From: Tachypleus tridentatus
Taxonomy: Eukaryota; Arthropoda; Merostomata; Xiphosura; Limulidae
Assembly (NCBI RefSeq): GCF_004210375.1
Contig: NC_134833.1
Coordinates: forward strand, 46,804,782 to 46,868,781
DNA: 64,000 bases
Direction: 5' to 3'
The notes beneath the pieces are model-generated. The model ran no database searches. It saw nothing but the letters and a program-made list of their open reading frames with translations, and was not told where the DNA came from. This document shows, piece after piece, positions 1 through 12,077 of the stretch (position 1 is the stretch's first letter; every line of letters starts with the position of its first letter). The position numbers were made by a program, and so were the translations under genes.

Positions 1-996
1 ACGTTTTTTTTTTAATTTCTTCTCCTGATATTATAATTAATAGCATTCTATTTATAATTTTTCTTATCAGATAAATGGACATATATGTACAAGAATAAAG
101 CACAAAAACATCGTTTTCATTCAAATCTTGTTAAAAATTAATTTGTATTTTGCTTTGTTTCAGTGTCAGGATAGCCAAGAAGACGAATAATAAATTTAAA
201 ATTAAACGAATCGCAAACGAGAATTCGAATATGAAAAACTTCGTATTATAGACATTTTACCTTTGAAGTGCTAATGATATTATATGTTTGGTAACTTAAA
301 GAATAAGATAAAATATCACTCTTTGGAAAGACTATTTTTAACATATATATTTAATCAAGCAAAGAGAACGGCAAGTATTTAAAACATAAAGCAATAAAGC
401 GACTATAAATGCATTCATAAAACGGCTGGTATGAGTATTAAAACTTTAATTCATCAATAAAACGACTATAATATCTGAAGTTATGGTTGAAAAGTTAACA
501 CGAGAGTGTGAAAAGTAAAGCGATATATTAGTACACAAATTCCGTTGTTATATATCAGGCACCTTTAGGAAAATAATGCGATGTTATTCACAAGAGTTTT
601 AACAACGCACTTGTTTCTTTAAGCAAGAACATTCATATTATCTGTTTATGAATATTTAGGAAATGACGTCCAAAAAACAGCAAGTAGGAAGTTTACATAA
701 AATTATTATTTTATACTAACAAATATAATATGTCGTCAATTAATAAATTAGCTATTATAAATATCAAGTAGTTACGTGGCATAAATTATGAAATGATTAA
801 CTAGCCTTCGATATTGAAATGTTATCATATTTTACTTTTGATCCAGAATGTTAAAGGCTAAAGACATCAATCTTCCTCATATCTGTTTCAATAAATTATT
901 TATAAAATCGTGTAGGGAATGTTTGAGAAATTGTTGTTTTCTAAATTATTAAATATACAGGGAAAGAAAATGTGATTGAAACTTCGTTTCTTTTTA

Positions 997-1028
<32 letters not shown>

Positions 1029-1730
1029 CTATAGTATATTTTATACTTGCGCTCCTTGGTAATTGTCCTTCGTGGAGTAGAAAACAAACACAGGATAATT
1101 CTATATCACTATAACGTCCCGCACAAAAGGTAAGAAGTATATTGTACACTGGTTTTAATTGTTCAATTTCTTTTTAAGTGTCCTTACGCAGTGTTGGCTA
1201 TTTTAAGTAGCGCATTACAAGTGCCTTAATTAAATTTTTCTTCAGTTTACACCAGTCGAGTTAATACGATATTCCTTAGGTTTAAGGGATGTCTTCAAAC
1301 AATCATTAAGATTTGGATAATTATGAATTCCAAAATCATGTATTTACGGTAATTATAACGTTGTATTTTGTTTATAAATATACTGTTAGCTCTTTTAATA
1401 AATGGTTCTTAGCTTTTCTAAAACATTAATACATTAAACATCAAAGCACGACATGAGGCCACGAAAATAGTAGAACTAAGATTTGTAACACTCAAGAAAG
1501 AAATTCACTTGTCACTATGAATTACATCGTTAGCAGTTTTACCAAAATCAGCAAAATCATCAGTATTCATCAAATGCTACTAATGACCAGTTTGATAAAA
1601 CTGTGAGAAACGTGTTTATAGCCAATCATCATTATTAAATATTCAAATTGTTGGTGTTTTAGTTCTGACATTACCAGCAAGATGGTCTGATTTATGTATT
1701 GATTTACTGGGACTATATAAGATACTAGAT
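1..1730. other. AT-rich non-coding stretch, nothing recognised
   Basis: I see no exon, RNA gene or known transposon here apart from the TC/TA microsatellite near 1 kb. Short ORFs on both strands have the low-complexity, AT-driven composition expected by chance. Confidence 0.5.
998..1029. repeat. (TC)n(TA)n microsatellite
   Basis: A short run of TC dinucleotides passes directly into an uninterrupted run of TA dinucleotides. Similar TA runs of about 17-20 bp occur near 8050, 20371, 56345 and 56555. Confidence 0.9.
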
Positions 1731-1739
1731 GCAGTACCC

Positions 1740-2240
1740 CTCCTATGGACAAAAGTTGTATACATTTGTGATTAATTAAAGGACATTTTAGAGCATGAAA
1801 TGTTGTTTTCCTTATATATATTGTAAAAATTGCAGTAAAAACTGCAAAACACAAAATGTGAAAACTACTTTATATACATCTTCTCATATACCCACCAAAT
1901 CTTCATGCCAAATTTGGTGAAGACAAAACTAGAGAAAATAAGGTTGTAGTAAAAATGCCCGTAAAGACATCAAAACGCAACTTTGAATGTATCCCCGCAT
2001 GGACCCAACAAACCTTTATGCCAAATTTAGTAAATATCAATCCAGAGGAGATAAGATAAAAGCAGTAAAATACACAAAAACTCTCATAACAAACTTCACA
2101 ACGCAAAATGCAAAACTGACATAAAGTTCTATAAGCAAAGGATTTAAGAATGTATGTATTACAGTTGGTTTTAACTACAACGCAAAACTGACATTTTGAA
2201 ATAAATCTCCAAACTAATTGTGGTAATGAGTTCAACCTAT
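1740..2240 (-). repeat. Unnamed interspersed repeat with tandem subunits, copy 1
   Basis: Read on the minus strand this block holds two related subunits of roughly 115-120 bp. Each carries a phrase like AAATTTGGCATRAAG, then TTGKTGGGT, and later a pyrimidine/T-rich tail containing GGCATTTTTAC or GTTTTGCAGTTTTTAC. The same order of phrases recurs on the plus strand at 18125-18420, so this is a dispersed family and not a local duplication. The ORFs across it (for example 1903-2235 minus) look like incidental open frames in the repeat. I cannot name the family. Confidence 0.6.
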
Positions 2241-2322
2241 CATCAACATTGTACTAACAATCAATGTCTTAAGGGTAATATTATATCTAATCAATGATGT
2301 CGAGAAACCCACTTGTTGAGGA

Positions 2323-2571
2323 ATTTATATGCAAAAACGGCTCGTTTGGGTTGAGAAAATATTTTACATAGAAGAGCGAACAACGTTTCGACCTTCTTCG
2401 GTCATCGTCAGGTTCACAAAGAAAGAGGTAACTGACCGGAAGCTGACCACATGTTTGAAAGGGGTTGTGTAACTGTGTGTCGAAATGTAGAGGGCGGTAT
2501 TAGATGTTTGAATATATAATTTTATTTATTTTATTATATTAATATAGGTATAAAGGCGTTCTTTTATATTG
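2323..2571 (-). mobile_element. Penelope-like element end, copy 1 (terminal region only)
   Basis: About 250 bp nearly identical to 4617-4855, in the same orientation. It covers the non-coding end of a Penelope-like element plus the last few codons of its ORF. It carries the motif AACGTTTCGACCTTCTTCGG followed by TCATCGTCAGG; its minus-strand reading resembles a hammerhead ribozyme core (CTGACGA at 2405-2411, GAAA at 2386-2389). The copy stops where a SINE-A tail begins (about 2572), so the rest was lost or never copied. Confidence 0.75.
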
Positions 2572-2719
2572 GCGTCAATCCCACTATTCCTTGGTAAAAG
2601 AGTAGCTAAGGAGTTGACGGTGGGTGGTGATAACTAGCTACCTTTCCTCTAGTCTTACATTGCTAAATTAGGGGCAGATAGCTCTGGAGGAGCTTTGCGC
2701 AAAATTCAAAACAAACAAA
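2572..2719 (+). mobile_element. SINE-A, 5'-truncated copy
   Basis: Only the body and tail of the tRNA-derived SINE-A are present, from the GTCAATCCCACTATTC segment through the GGTAAAAGAGTAGC and TAGTCTTACATTGCTAAATT segments to an AAAACAAACAAA tail. The tRNA-like head is absent. It abuts the broken end of the preceding PLE copy. Confidence 0.85.
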
Positions 2720-3430
2720 TTATTGTTACTTATTACATACTTCGGAAAATTCTTAATTCATATTGATACAAATTCCTAAATTTTAAAAATCTGTCCACTG
2801 TGATAAACGTCGTAAAAGTTGTTCATGCGGTGCAATTACGGTAAAGATATATATTTATTAGTATTAAATTACAAAAGCAAACCCAGATGTTCATCAAATA
2901 GGTCTGAATAACAAGTGGTAAACCTCTGTTATAATCTAATAAAACTGATATATTTTATACGTTGCTTCCAAAGAAAATATTTCTCTTTTGCTATTTCAAA
3001 GCATTATAAAAAATTACGGTTGAAGTATTTAAATAGAGATATGGCAAAGGTGAAAACAAAAAACTTCTTATACATTCTTATTAGGTTTACGGGAATTGAG
3101 TTCATACATTTCGTTCATCTCACATCATAAAGTAGCAAAATCATAAAGTTTTAAACTTGTTTATTGTCGGATATACAGATCATAATATTTATGATTAAAA
3201 AGTTTCACGAAATTCTATTATCGTGTGTTTAGCTTGAAATGAATGAACATATTTAAAGTGATTTGCAAAGGTATTTAGTTCAAATGCAAAAGATTAATTT
3301 GAAGTTGTTGTCTGTCATTAAGCCCAAAGGTACATAAAGGAATATCTGTACTCTTCCCACCAAGGTATCGAAACGTGGTTTCTAACAGCATAAGTCCGCA
3401 GACATACTACTGGGAGACGATTAGCTTGAA
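2720..3430. other. Non-coding stretch with a decayed SINE-B trace
   Basis: Mostly unrecognised AT-rich sequence. At about 3345-3420 a minus-strand trace of SINE-B is visible (GGTATCGAAACGTGGTTTCTA followed by a TACTACTGGGAGA segment). The 71-codon ORF at 2915-3130 has no recognisable similarity. Confidence 0.45.
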
Positions 3431-3439
3431 AAGTCACAA

Positions 3440-4580
3440 AATTAGTGTAATTGTTTCTGTCTGTGTGTAATCAATATTCAGTGTTTTAACTTGACTTCAG
3501 AGTAAATGCATCTGTTCAAACCACAACCCCCACAGTGATACAACAAACTAACCATGAGAACCAAGGAGTTATCTAAACAAGTCAGGGATAAATTGGTAAA
3601 AACATAGATCAGAAGAAGGTTACAAGGGACTTTCAACTTGCTGATTATCGCTCTAAGTACAGTGAAGTCCATCATTAAGAAATAAAATTTGCTTCATTCC
3701 CTCCAGTCACTACCCAGATCAGGCTCCCCTTCCAAACTAAGCAGCCAGTTAAGCTAAGGATACACTGTGAAGCCAATAATAACTTTGAAGCATTTGCAAA
3801 GTTCCATGTCTGAGATAGAAGTCAATGTTCATGCATCGACAATACCCCGGTCTCTACATAAATCTGTACTGCATGGGCGAGTGGCAAGATAGTTCTGAAA
3901 ATTAATAATCTTAAATCTTGTATAGACGTTATAATAAAGCATGTAAATAGTATAGCAAATATGTAGTAGAAGTTTTTGTGGTCACAAGATACAAATTTAA
4001 ATGTACTGGATTAAAATTAAAGCGCTACATCCTGGACAAGTCCAACACAGCACATCACACAGTCAATAGCATCCAAACTGTCAAGGTTGGTGATGGCAGA
4101 ATCATGTTATGGAAAGCTTCTCATCATCAGGGACTGGAAAGCTTAGCAGGATTGAGGATAAGATGGATAATACAAAATACAGGAAAATTCTAGCTAGAGA
4201 CCAGCCTGCTTGTGTCAGCTAAAGACCTAGAATTGGATCAAAAATTCACATTTCAACAGGACAATGACCCGAATCAAAGGCCAAAGTCACAGTGGAATGT
4301 TGTTAAAAGAAGAAAGTGAATGTCCTAATGTTGTACAACCAGAGTTCTGTCTGTAATCCCATAGAAATATTATGGGAAAACTCGAAGATTGCTGTCCATC
4401 AAAGATCCGAAATTGTCAGAATTAGAGCAGTTTTGTTAGAAAGAATAATAAAAAAAATTATACCATCCCATTATGAAAAGCTGGTGGAGACCTAACCATA
4501 AGGACTCACAGCAGCAATTGTTGCCAAAGATGTTTCAATCAATTACTGACGTAGGGTTCAATACTTATATAATCAGTAAA
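3440..4580 (+). pseudogene. Decayed Tc1-like transposon with transposase relic
   Basis: Translation in shifting frames gives Tc1-type transposase pieces in the right order. These are an N-terminal helix-turn-helix region near 3555-3680 (TKELSKQVRDKLV, then STVKSIIK), a catalytic-core piece near 4040-4190 (TAHHTVNSIQTV, GRIMLW), a QQDNDPN segment near 4256-4275 that matches the second aspartate block, and the C-terminal LSELEQF and YEKLVET region near 4410-4490. Stops and frameshifts are numerous and the middle looks interrupted around 3880-3990. The end GTAGGGTTCAATACTTATA at 4550 resembles the outer sequence of Tc1 elements. Clearly inactive and old. Confidence 0.8.
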
Positions 4581-4616
4581 CTTCATTTTGTATATTTTAT
4601 TTACAGATTTTACTGA

Positions 4617-5297
4617 TTTTTATATGCAAAAAACGGCTCGTTTGGGCTGAGAAAACACTTTACATAGAAGAGCGAACAACGTTTCGACCTTCTTCGGTCA
4701 TCGTCAGGTTCACAAAGAAAGAGGTAACTGACCGGAAGCTGACCACATGTTTGAAAGGGGTTGTGTAACTGTGTGTCGAAATGTAGAGGGCGGTATTAGA
4801 TGTTTGAATACATAATTTATTATATTAATATAGGTATAAAGGCGTTCCTTTATATTGGTTTATTTTGGGTTTAAGTTGTTGTATAAGTAAGGCTTCTTTA
4901 ATTTTACGTTTGTTTATGTTTGTTTCTTTATTTAATATTTGAGTGTTTTCTATGGTTATGTTGTGTTTATTTGACTTGCAGTGTTCGAAAACGTGTGAAG
5001 GTGACTTTTTTATGTTCTTTGAATCTGGTTTCCATTTTTCTACTTGTTTCTCCAATATAGAAGTCGTGGCAGTTATCACATTGTATTTTATAAATAATGT
5101 TGGTGTGGTGTTTGTCAGTGTAGTTTTTACATAGTATAGACCTCAGTTTTGTGCCGGGTTTTTGAATAAATTTGGTATTAATTGGAATGTCATATTTTGT
5201 TACTAATTTTTGCCAAATGTTGGTTATTTGTTTGCTGATGTCGGGAATATATGGTATACAGCGTTATATATGGTTTCGTGGTTTTTTGATTCGTGAG
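4617..5297 (-). pseudogene. Penelope-like element 3' part: GIY-YIG endonuclease relic plus terminal region
   Basis: The minus strand encodes the C-terminal domain of a Penelope-like retroelement protein. From about 5297 to 5007 one frame gives an IWQKLVTKYDIP segment, KPGTKLRSILCKNYT, paired cysteines in YKIQCDNCHDFYIGETSR (the GIY-YIG-type core), then METRFKEHKK. A single frameshift near 5006 moves the reading to a second frame that continues HVFEHCKSNKHNI, KRKIKEALLIQQLKPKIN and a stop at 4825. These match the expected order of the endonuclease: YIG core, conserved H, and the KIKEALLI..KP..N block. The reverse transcriptase domain is missing. Positions 4617-4830 are the non-coding end shared with 2323-2571, including the hammerhead-like core (CTGACGA at 4701-4707, GAAA at 4682-4685). 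Confidence 0.85.
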
Positions 5298-5299
5298 CT

Positions 5300-7690
5300 G
5301 TATTTACTTTAGTTGGTTGATTTACTGATATTTCACACATAACAGTTTTACTTTTGACCATTAGAGTTTTGAATGGAAGCAACTTTCTTTTAAAAAAAAT
5401 TATTACATTATTTGTATTTCATCAAAACGTGATTTTGTTAGTAGGAGTAAATATTTGATAAAAAGTAAATGAGTTTTATAGGTCTGAGCTAAAATTAATT
5501 TATTTCTCTGTAACTGAACTAAAGTAAATAATATTTTAATTCAATACACACAGACAAATTTACATTGATCAAATGCACTGAAACGTCAGCTGGATATTAA
5601 ATTTGATAAAGGTAAACCCAGTGATATCTCAAGGAGATTTAAGTTACTTTTAAATTCATTTACCAATCTAGCAATGCAAAATCATCTTAATTAGTGTATA
5701 AAATAGCTATAAAACGTTTTAAGAATAAGCATTATAGCTCTATTTGATCTTGTAAATATAACAAGATTTAATTAAACTAATTACTAAGAAAACAGATTCG
5801 GTTATTATTGCAACTGAATGGAATATAGAGATTATTCAATTGAAGTGCGCTAAGGTTTGTCAGTGTTTGGAGTCACAGAGAAAAAGCTCATACTCACAAC
5901 TGTTTCATCATTTCAAAAGAAATAAAATGAAATAATAAGAACCATTACGTTCCAAAACATTTATTGTGTTATTACTTATTCCAGGGAAACACGATTTTTT
6001 GTTTTAGTTTTCATATGCTAGTATTATGCAAACTACGTTAGCGACAATTTCGAGTTTTAATTTTCATGTACCCTAAAGCCAATTCGTGTTATCTGAATAC
6101 ACGATTAAGTATTTTAAAAAAGATGTTCTGATATTTTTAATGTTCCAAAGAACGCGTGTGTCACAGGCGACGCTTGAAAATAAACATTCAAAATTCAATA
6201 AATGGAAATAAATATATAATTATTTAACTTTAATTTTTCCTGCTGAGGCAGCGGTAAGTACACAAATGAACAATATTAACATTGAAGGTTCGATTCCCCA
6301 TGGTAGCCACTGCAGATAGCCGGATCTGTTTTGTTGAAAATTAAAACACATGTTTTTTTCAACATCCTATACATTTATATTTTATTTTTGCGCAATAAAA
6401 AACAAATATATTCCTTCAAATTGGTTTCTGTCAATAAATTGTCCTTTCAAGGCATTTGTATTTCCTAAGCACTAGCAAAAATATTTTCAGTAGTGTGAAA
6501 AACAACAGAGCATAATAAATAAACGATCATAATATCACTGCCACCTATGAGGATTTTCTCAGGTCTTCCTTTCAGGTCGTTCTTATACTGTTTCTTCTGT
6601 GTATTTTCTGCATCGAATATAACTCAGTTGTCTTTCTCAAGATCTATTTATTTTTTCCTCATAAATTCCACTCATTTCAGTTTTGTCGTTCTACGAGCGA
6701 TAGTTTTGCGGAATAATGCGGTAAATTGTTTCTCAAGTGCAAACTTAATACTAGTTTTAAAAAATGATAAACTCGAAAGGAGTTTCTGATAGAAACATCA
6801 AAAATGTATGTTAAAATTTATAATTTTGGTAATTTTAAGATTACTCTTTGTATTTTGTTTGTTGTTGTATTCAAGATGCAGAAATTGAATCTTATAATAT
6901 CTTATATATTTGCATATCGTACTAAGTGGATGACATACTTTTAATCTTTCCGAACTTTATAAAGATGTTGTTGTTAAATGCACATACAGAACAAGTGATA
7001 AACAAAAGTAATTATCATTACTGAGCAATTTTTCCTGTGTTATTTTAACATATTTGCATGCTATAGAAAGTTTTAACATTATTGAGTACTTCTTATGCGT
7101 TTAATTTTAATAAAAGCTGAAATGTATATTAAATGAGCTTATTTGATAATTTGGGTGAATGGTGTGGTGATGCGTTTATATCGGATTTGGTTAGTTTTGC
7201 TCATCATAAACAACGTTATTTGAACCAATTTCTGCAAAAGAAACTTTTTCTTGTATAAATTATTTTGCCCTTGATTTCTAAGATACCTTTAATGAAACTG
7301 AAAACATTCAATTATTATCTTGTGAAATACAGTATTAGAAATAATTATGTGAACAGTGAATAAAGTGGATATAAAGGGCAAATGTAGTGGGTTTACCCGA
7401 TATCCTCGTTCAACTTATACTTCAGTCGGTTGTATTTCCGTCAATCAGACAGTTCTACACCAGCGTTATGCTTATAATAATACATATAATCATACTATTT
7501 CCAATAGTAATGTATTCATGGCTCCGTGGGTGCAGAACAAATGTACAGGCTAAGGCGAAATATTGTACTTTGGTGTTGGAGGGAAACACCGAAGAAGGTT
7601 TTGGCACTAAATAGATAGGGTCGAAGCAGAAAGTCTAAACTATTCAAAAATGATCTTAATTAACTCAGGATAGGCTCTATATGATGCGCT
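5300..7690. other. Non-coding stretch; SINE-B relic only
   Basis: AT-rich sequence in which I recognise only the SINE-B relic at 6241-6347. The 80-codon ORF at 6547-6789 and the two overlapping ORFs at 7356-7614 show no domain I know. Confidence 0.4.
6241..6347 (+). mobile_element. SINE-B, decayed copy
   Basis: Contains GCAGCGGTAAGTA (D-arm side), the B-box-like GGTTCGATTCCCC, and the family-specific GCAGATAGCC body, in SINE-B order. The tail is short and diverged. Confidence 0.6.
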
Positions 7691-8345
7691 ACAATTCATT
7701 ATGGATCTTGCAAATGATGTATCTGTAAGTGTAGATGTGAATGCTATCCCAAAAACAATAAGATTCAAATTAGCTAAAATTGTTCTAAATGGATATGTAG
7801 TAGGGATGATCAAACCAAAAGTATTTACTGATCATAAAATTTTACTTAATGGGATTATCAAAACTAAAGCGTTGGTGCTCTAAATATCTTAATTTAAATT
7901 CAAACTCTTAAGCAATAATAAACGATAGTGTTCAGGAGGACGAAAGCCAAAAGACTTTCGAAACATAAACCACTACACTAATGTTTCTACAACTGGCAGT
8001 TGGCTATCCTTCCATTTAATTTCGTCATGAATACCCTGCCTAAATAATTTATATATATATATATATAAACTTAATGGATAAAGTAGTTACCATAAATAGA
8101 ATGACAACACAACTGCTTATAATTATTGGCTTAAACAAACTAAAATAATTGAATGGTTTATTTTATAATAAAGTTAGGTATTTCAGTTTTGAAATTCAAT
8201 GATTTTACAATACACTTACATATTTAAAATTCATTCTTCAGCAGTTTTGATCTCATTTTAGAACAACATTTCAAATGTTCATATTTACGTGTGTGTATTT
8301 TCTTGTAGCCCGATGTGCTTTGCTATAAGAAAACACACTCACACT
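7690..8345 (+). other. Unrecognised stretch with a possible PLE-type end and a SINE-B tail
   Basis: At 7937-7966 the sequence GGACGAAAGCCAAAAGACTT then TCGAAAC has the same plan (GACGAAAG, loop, CTTTCGAAAC) as the structured ends of Penelope-like elements elsewhere in this window. At 8305-8340 a SINE-B tail fragment (GTAGCCCGATGTGCTTTGCT) is present. The 60-codon ORF at 7701-7883 precedes the putative end but has no feature I recognise, so it is not called as coding. Confidence 0.35.
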
Positions 8346-8769
8346 CATTTATACGTCTTTTTAAGATATCCTACGACTTCACAAGATCAAAGAGAAAAAT
8401 AGTAACCAATAAACGAAGGTGAGAAAATTTTAGTTTCGTTATTCAGTAAATTAAGTTAAAATTCAGGCATCTAGTGAACTCTAACAGAGATTATTTCAAA
8501 TAATAAACGGCATCACGAAACAATTTTTTAAATAATTATAAATCATTTGAAACAGAACATAGTAAAATACTTTCTCCAAGTAATATGATGAAATGAATTT
8601 AACTTTTTCATAAAATATGAGTAAAATAATACCATTCTTTAAAGTATTTCGAGAAATTGTAAGTTCAGAGTATATACAGAACAATAATAATACTTTACAG
8701 ATATTTTTCTGATTGATCATTTTAAAGGTCGACAAGTATTCTGTGTACTTTTAGAAGTTTATTTTATTT

Positions 8770-11420
8770 TTTGTTTACAATATAACATAACGTTGTGGTA
8801 CAACATGGGATCTATTGGTTCATCTTGGTTGTTCTATTGTCTAAATTAAACAAAATTAATTACAAAAAAATATGAGAGTCCACCTTTATCATTTGTGTAC
8901 CTACCAAGTTTTGTTTCCTCAAATTCACTTAAGCCTACTGCCTCTACAACATCCATAGGTCACCACCGTGTAAGAAAAAAAAATGGTCTTAGCAAAAGGT
9001 GATTGTTACCCTGTCAAAATTTATATTTGTGTCCTCTAGACCTACTATTCTCATTGTAAAATGTGAAATAATTATGCATTAATATTATCAATTATTTTTT
9101 ACAATCTTAAACACCTCAATCAGATAATTCCTAATTCTTCTTTTTTTCCAAAGAAAATTTCAGATATTTCAGCATTTCTGGATATGACAATCACTCCATC
9201 TCTGGTACCATTCTAGTAACCTTTTTTTTAACCCTTTCCAACAATCCCATCCCATTTATTTCTAAGGTAAGAAGCCCAAGACTGAACCACAATATTTAAA
9301 ATGTGGTCTAACCGATGATTTGTACAGTGAAATTATAACTTCTTTAGACTTTACTTCAATATATGTGTAGATACAACCCAAACTCCTATTTACTGTATCA
9401 CTGACAACAGCACATTGTTTGGATGGCTAAAAGAGACTGATCAACTATTACATCAAGATTCCTTTGCCACACTATACTGTTGAGATTATTTCCACCCAAA
9501 GTATACTTATAACTCAAATAATAATAACCCGCATGCATTATTTTATATTTGTTAGAATTAAAACCAATCTGCTATTAATTTGCCCAACTCACCAAATTAT
9601 CTAAATCCTTTTGTAAATCAACATCATCTTCTTCACAGTTAGCAACACCCAATGCCTTTAATATCATCTACAAATTTAATTAATTTATTGAGTATTCCTT
9701 TATTTATGTCGTTAATATGAATCAAAAAGAGCAAAGGTCCTAAGACAGGGCCCTGGGCAATCCACTTATGAGATCAATCTAGTTTGACTGTAACCAAAAT
9801 ATCATTATTCCTTAACTCTATTTGCAGAAAAACATAAAAAAATAATAGAGAAATGATCACTTGCACCCAAATAATCCTCAATTTCAAGTTAATAATGCAT
9901 TTAAGATAGCATAGCTTCTAGAAGGTCCTCTACTAATTGGTGAAGGAAGCCATCCAGAACAGTTTTAGAAAAACATCTTTCCCTCATGGTTTGACTTTAG
10001 CATTTCCCAATCTATATGCCTAAAATTAAAATCATCTATAATTATGACCTTATTAAAAGCTGAAATTTCAATCTTATTGTAATGTTTCTCACTAATTTCA
10101 TCAATATTATTTGATGGTCTGTAAGAAATCTCTCTTGAAAACATTTTCCCTTTCTACTCATCAATAGAAACCCAAATACATCAATCTCCTTCATGTTATC
10201 TATAATATTATCAAATTCAACAGAATGTAGCTCACAACTTACATATAAAAACACTCCTTGCCCTCTTTAATATTCTATGCCTATTAAATAGCCTGTAATC
10301 CTGTATTTTAAAGAAACTTCTGTCATCAAAGTATTTACGTTTTATAATCAAGTTCCAACTGTTTTCATTGTACCATTATTTCTACCATTGCTCTGAAGTC
10401 ACTGTTTTATTTCTTTTATTTCTAGCACTACAATAGTATCTATCAAGCCTATTCTTATAACTATTTCTATGCTCATTTCCAATGCTAATCCTTTCTCTGC
10501 GTGTTATCACTTTTGCATTTAGTTTTTTCCTGGTCCTCAACACTGTCTAGATCTAGTTTAAACATTCCTTCCAGCTGAGTTATAGCCTTTATTAAGCAAT
10601 CTACCCCTACACAATTTAAATATAAACCATTTATTCAAAAACGCTTTCTTCATCCATTCAACTGATCCCATAAGTACAACTAACCCACTGTTCATCCTTA
10701 CATACTTAAGGTTAGCATTTACTCCTAGTGACAAACTTATAGCTTCATCCCTACAATTAATTCCGAGCGGTAACCCTGACAAAATTAAGTTATGAGCTTT
10801 TTTTTAAGTATCTTTACAAACCCCTCGTACTCATTAATTAACTCTTCTGACTTACCTTTCCCTACATCATTAGCCACGACATCTAACATGAAAATAGCAT
10901 CTCTGGTATTCCTTTGTTATATCTCCTCGTCTGTCAGTTACACCCTTCATCTGTGCCACTGGATAGTATAATCTGATTATTTTCTCTGTATTTACCTCAT
11001 TCTATCTACATATTTTGTAAAGAATGACCTATAACTTTTTTATCATCCAAATCCTTATATGATCCCTTTGTTTTTCTTTCCTCCAATAGTTTCTCATCTG
11101 CAGAATAGACTCGTTTTAAAACATTTACTACTACTTTTTACTATAATAGTACTATTTTTTAACTTTCTGAAAACCACTGTTAGTTGATATATTCGTTGCA
11201 CGTAAAATCGTAAGATCCTCTGAAATCCTGCCACCATTTCCCACAGTCTGCACTTCGCTTTATTTATTTAATGAGAATATCCTACAATTTCTCTTTAAAC
11301 CTACAAACTTTACATTAAAATTGTACAGCTTCATTGCTAGCTTCCTTAAAATTACATGTTTGTCCCGAAATGTCAAATAAAACCTACTCATTTCACCCAT
11401 TACACCTAATATACGGCGCA
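8770..11420 (-). pseudogene. Degenerate CR1-like LINE (ORF1 SGNH-type region, endonuclease, reverse transcriptase)
   Basis: Minus-strand conceptual translation reveals a non-LTR retrotransposon in correct 5'-to-3' order. Near 10900-10600 an ORF1-like segment reads DAIFMLDVVANDVGKGKSEE, then KAHNLILSGLPLGI and a WMKKAF block. This matches the SGNH/esterase-like ORF1 domain known in CR1/L2 elements. Near 10280-9960 apurinic-endonuclease remnants appear: VFLYVSCELHSVEFDNI, then NKVIIIDDFNFRHIDWE, where active members usually have GDFN. The reverse transcriptase follows at about 9770-9640 with QGPVLGPLLFLIHINDINKG and FVDD in place of FADD, then thumb-region traces to about 8900 (GLYLHI, YGCCRGSRLK). 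The EN-RT junction around 9790-9900 is much shorter than usual, which implies an internal deletion. Many stops and frameshifts show it is dead. Confidence 0.85.
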
Positions 11421-11871
11421 TGCTTAACTCCTAAATTTGTCTTTACCATTTTATTTATTATTACACTTACAGCTTGTAGGTAACAACTCAATACCAAATA
11501 CAAGTAGACTATTATGAGCGCTGTTACTGTTCAGCGAAGCGTTTCAGAATAAATAATTATGTTGTTATTGATACTTTGTAGTAAGAAAAGTAATAAAGTT
11601 TATCTTTAATAACATAGAACTTAATAATTTATTCGATCTATAAATGTACGTAACATTAATAATAAAATATATTTAGTCTCATTTATATTATATTATAATT
11701 AACTTATATAAATAAACTAAATTTAAACTAATAGTTCAAGTAAACAAGTTAATTATTAAAACTTCAAGAGACAATAAACTACTTTAAGATGGTATTTATT
11801 TAGTAAAACAATGTATTTATCTTTTTTACGATTTACCCGTAATATCAAATATATCTTTATTTGAAAGTAAG

Positions 11872-11966
11872 CACAACATTACACAGTGTTCTGCTCACAA
11901 CGGGTATCGAAACCTTGTTTCTAGCGGTGTGATTCCATAAACATGTCGCTATACCACTGGCGGACG
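11872..11966 (-). mobile_element. SINE-B copy, decayed
   Basis: Minus-orientation SINE-B: a GTGTTCTGCTCAC body, CGGGTATCGAAACC (complement of the B-box-like GGTTTCGATACCCG), then GTCGCTATACCACTGGCGG from the D-arm side. Confidence 0.7.
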
Positions 11967-12077
11967 AAATATATCTAATTAATCGTGATGAAAACTCATA
12001 TTTTCCGTATTTGTAGTGAAATGCTCAACTAATACTTGCCCTAAATTTTCTAAATACGACACAATTTATATCGTTTA

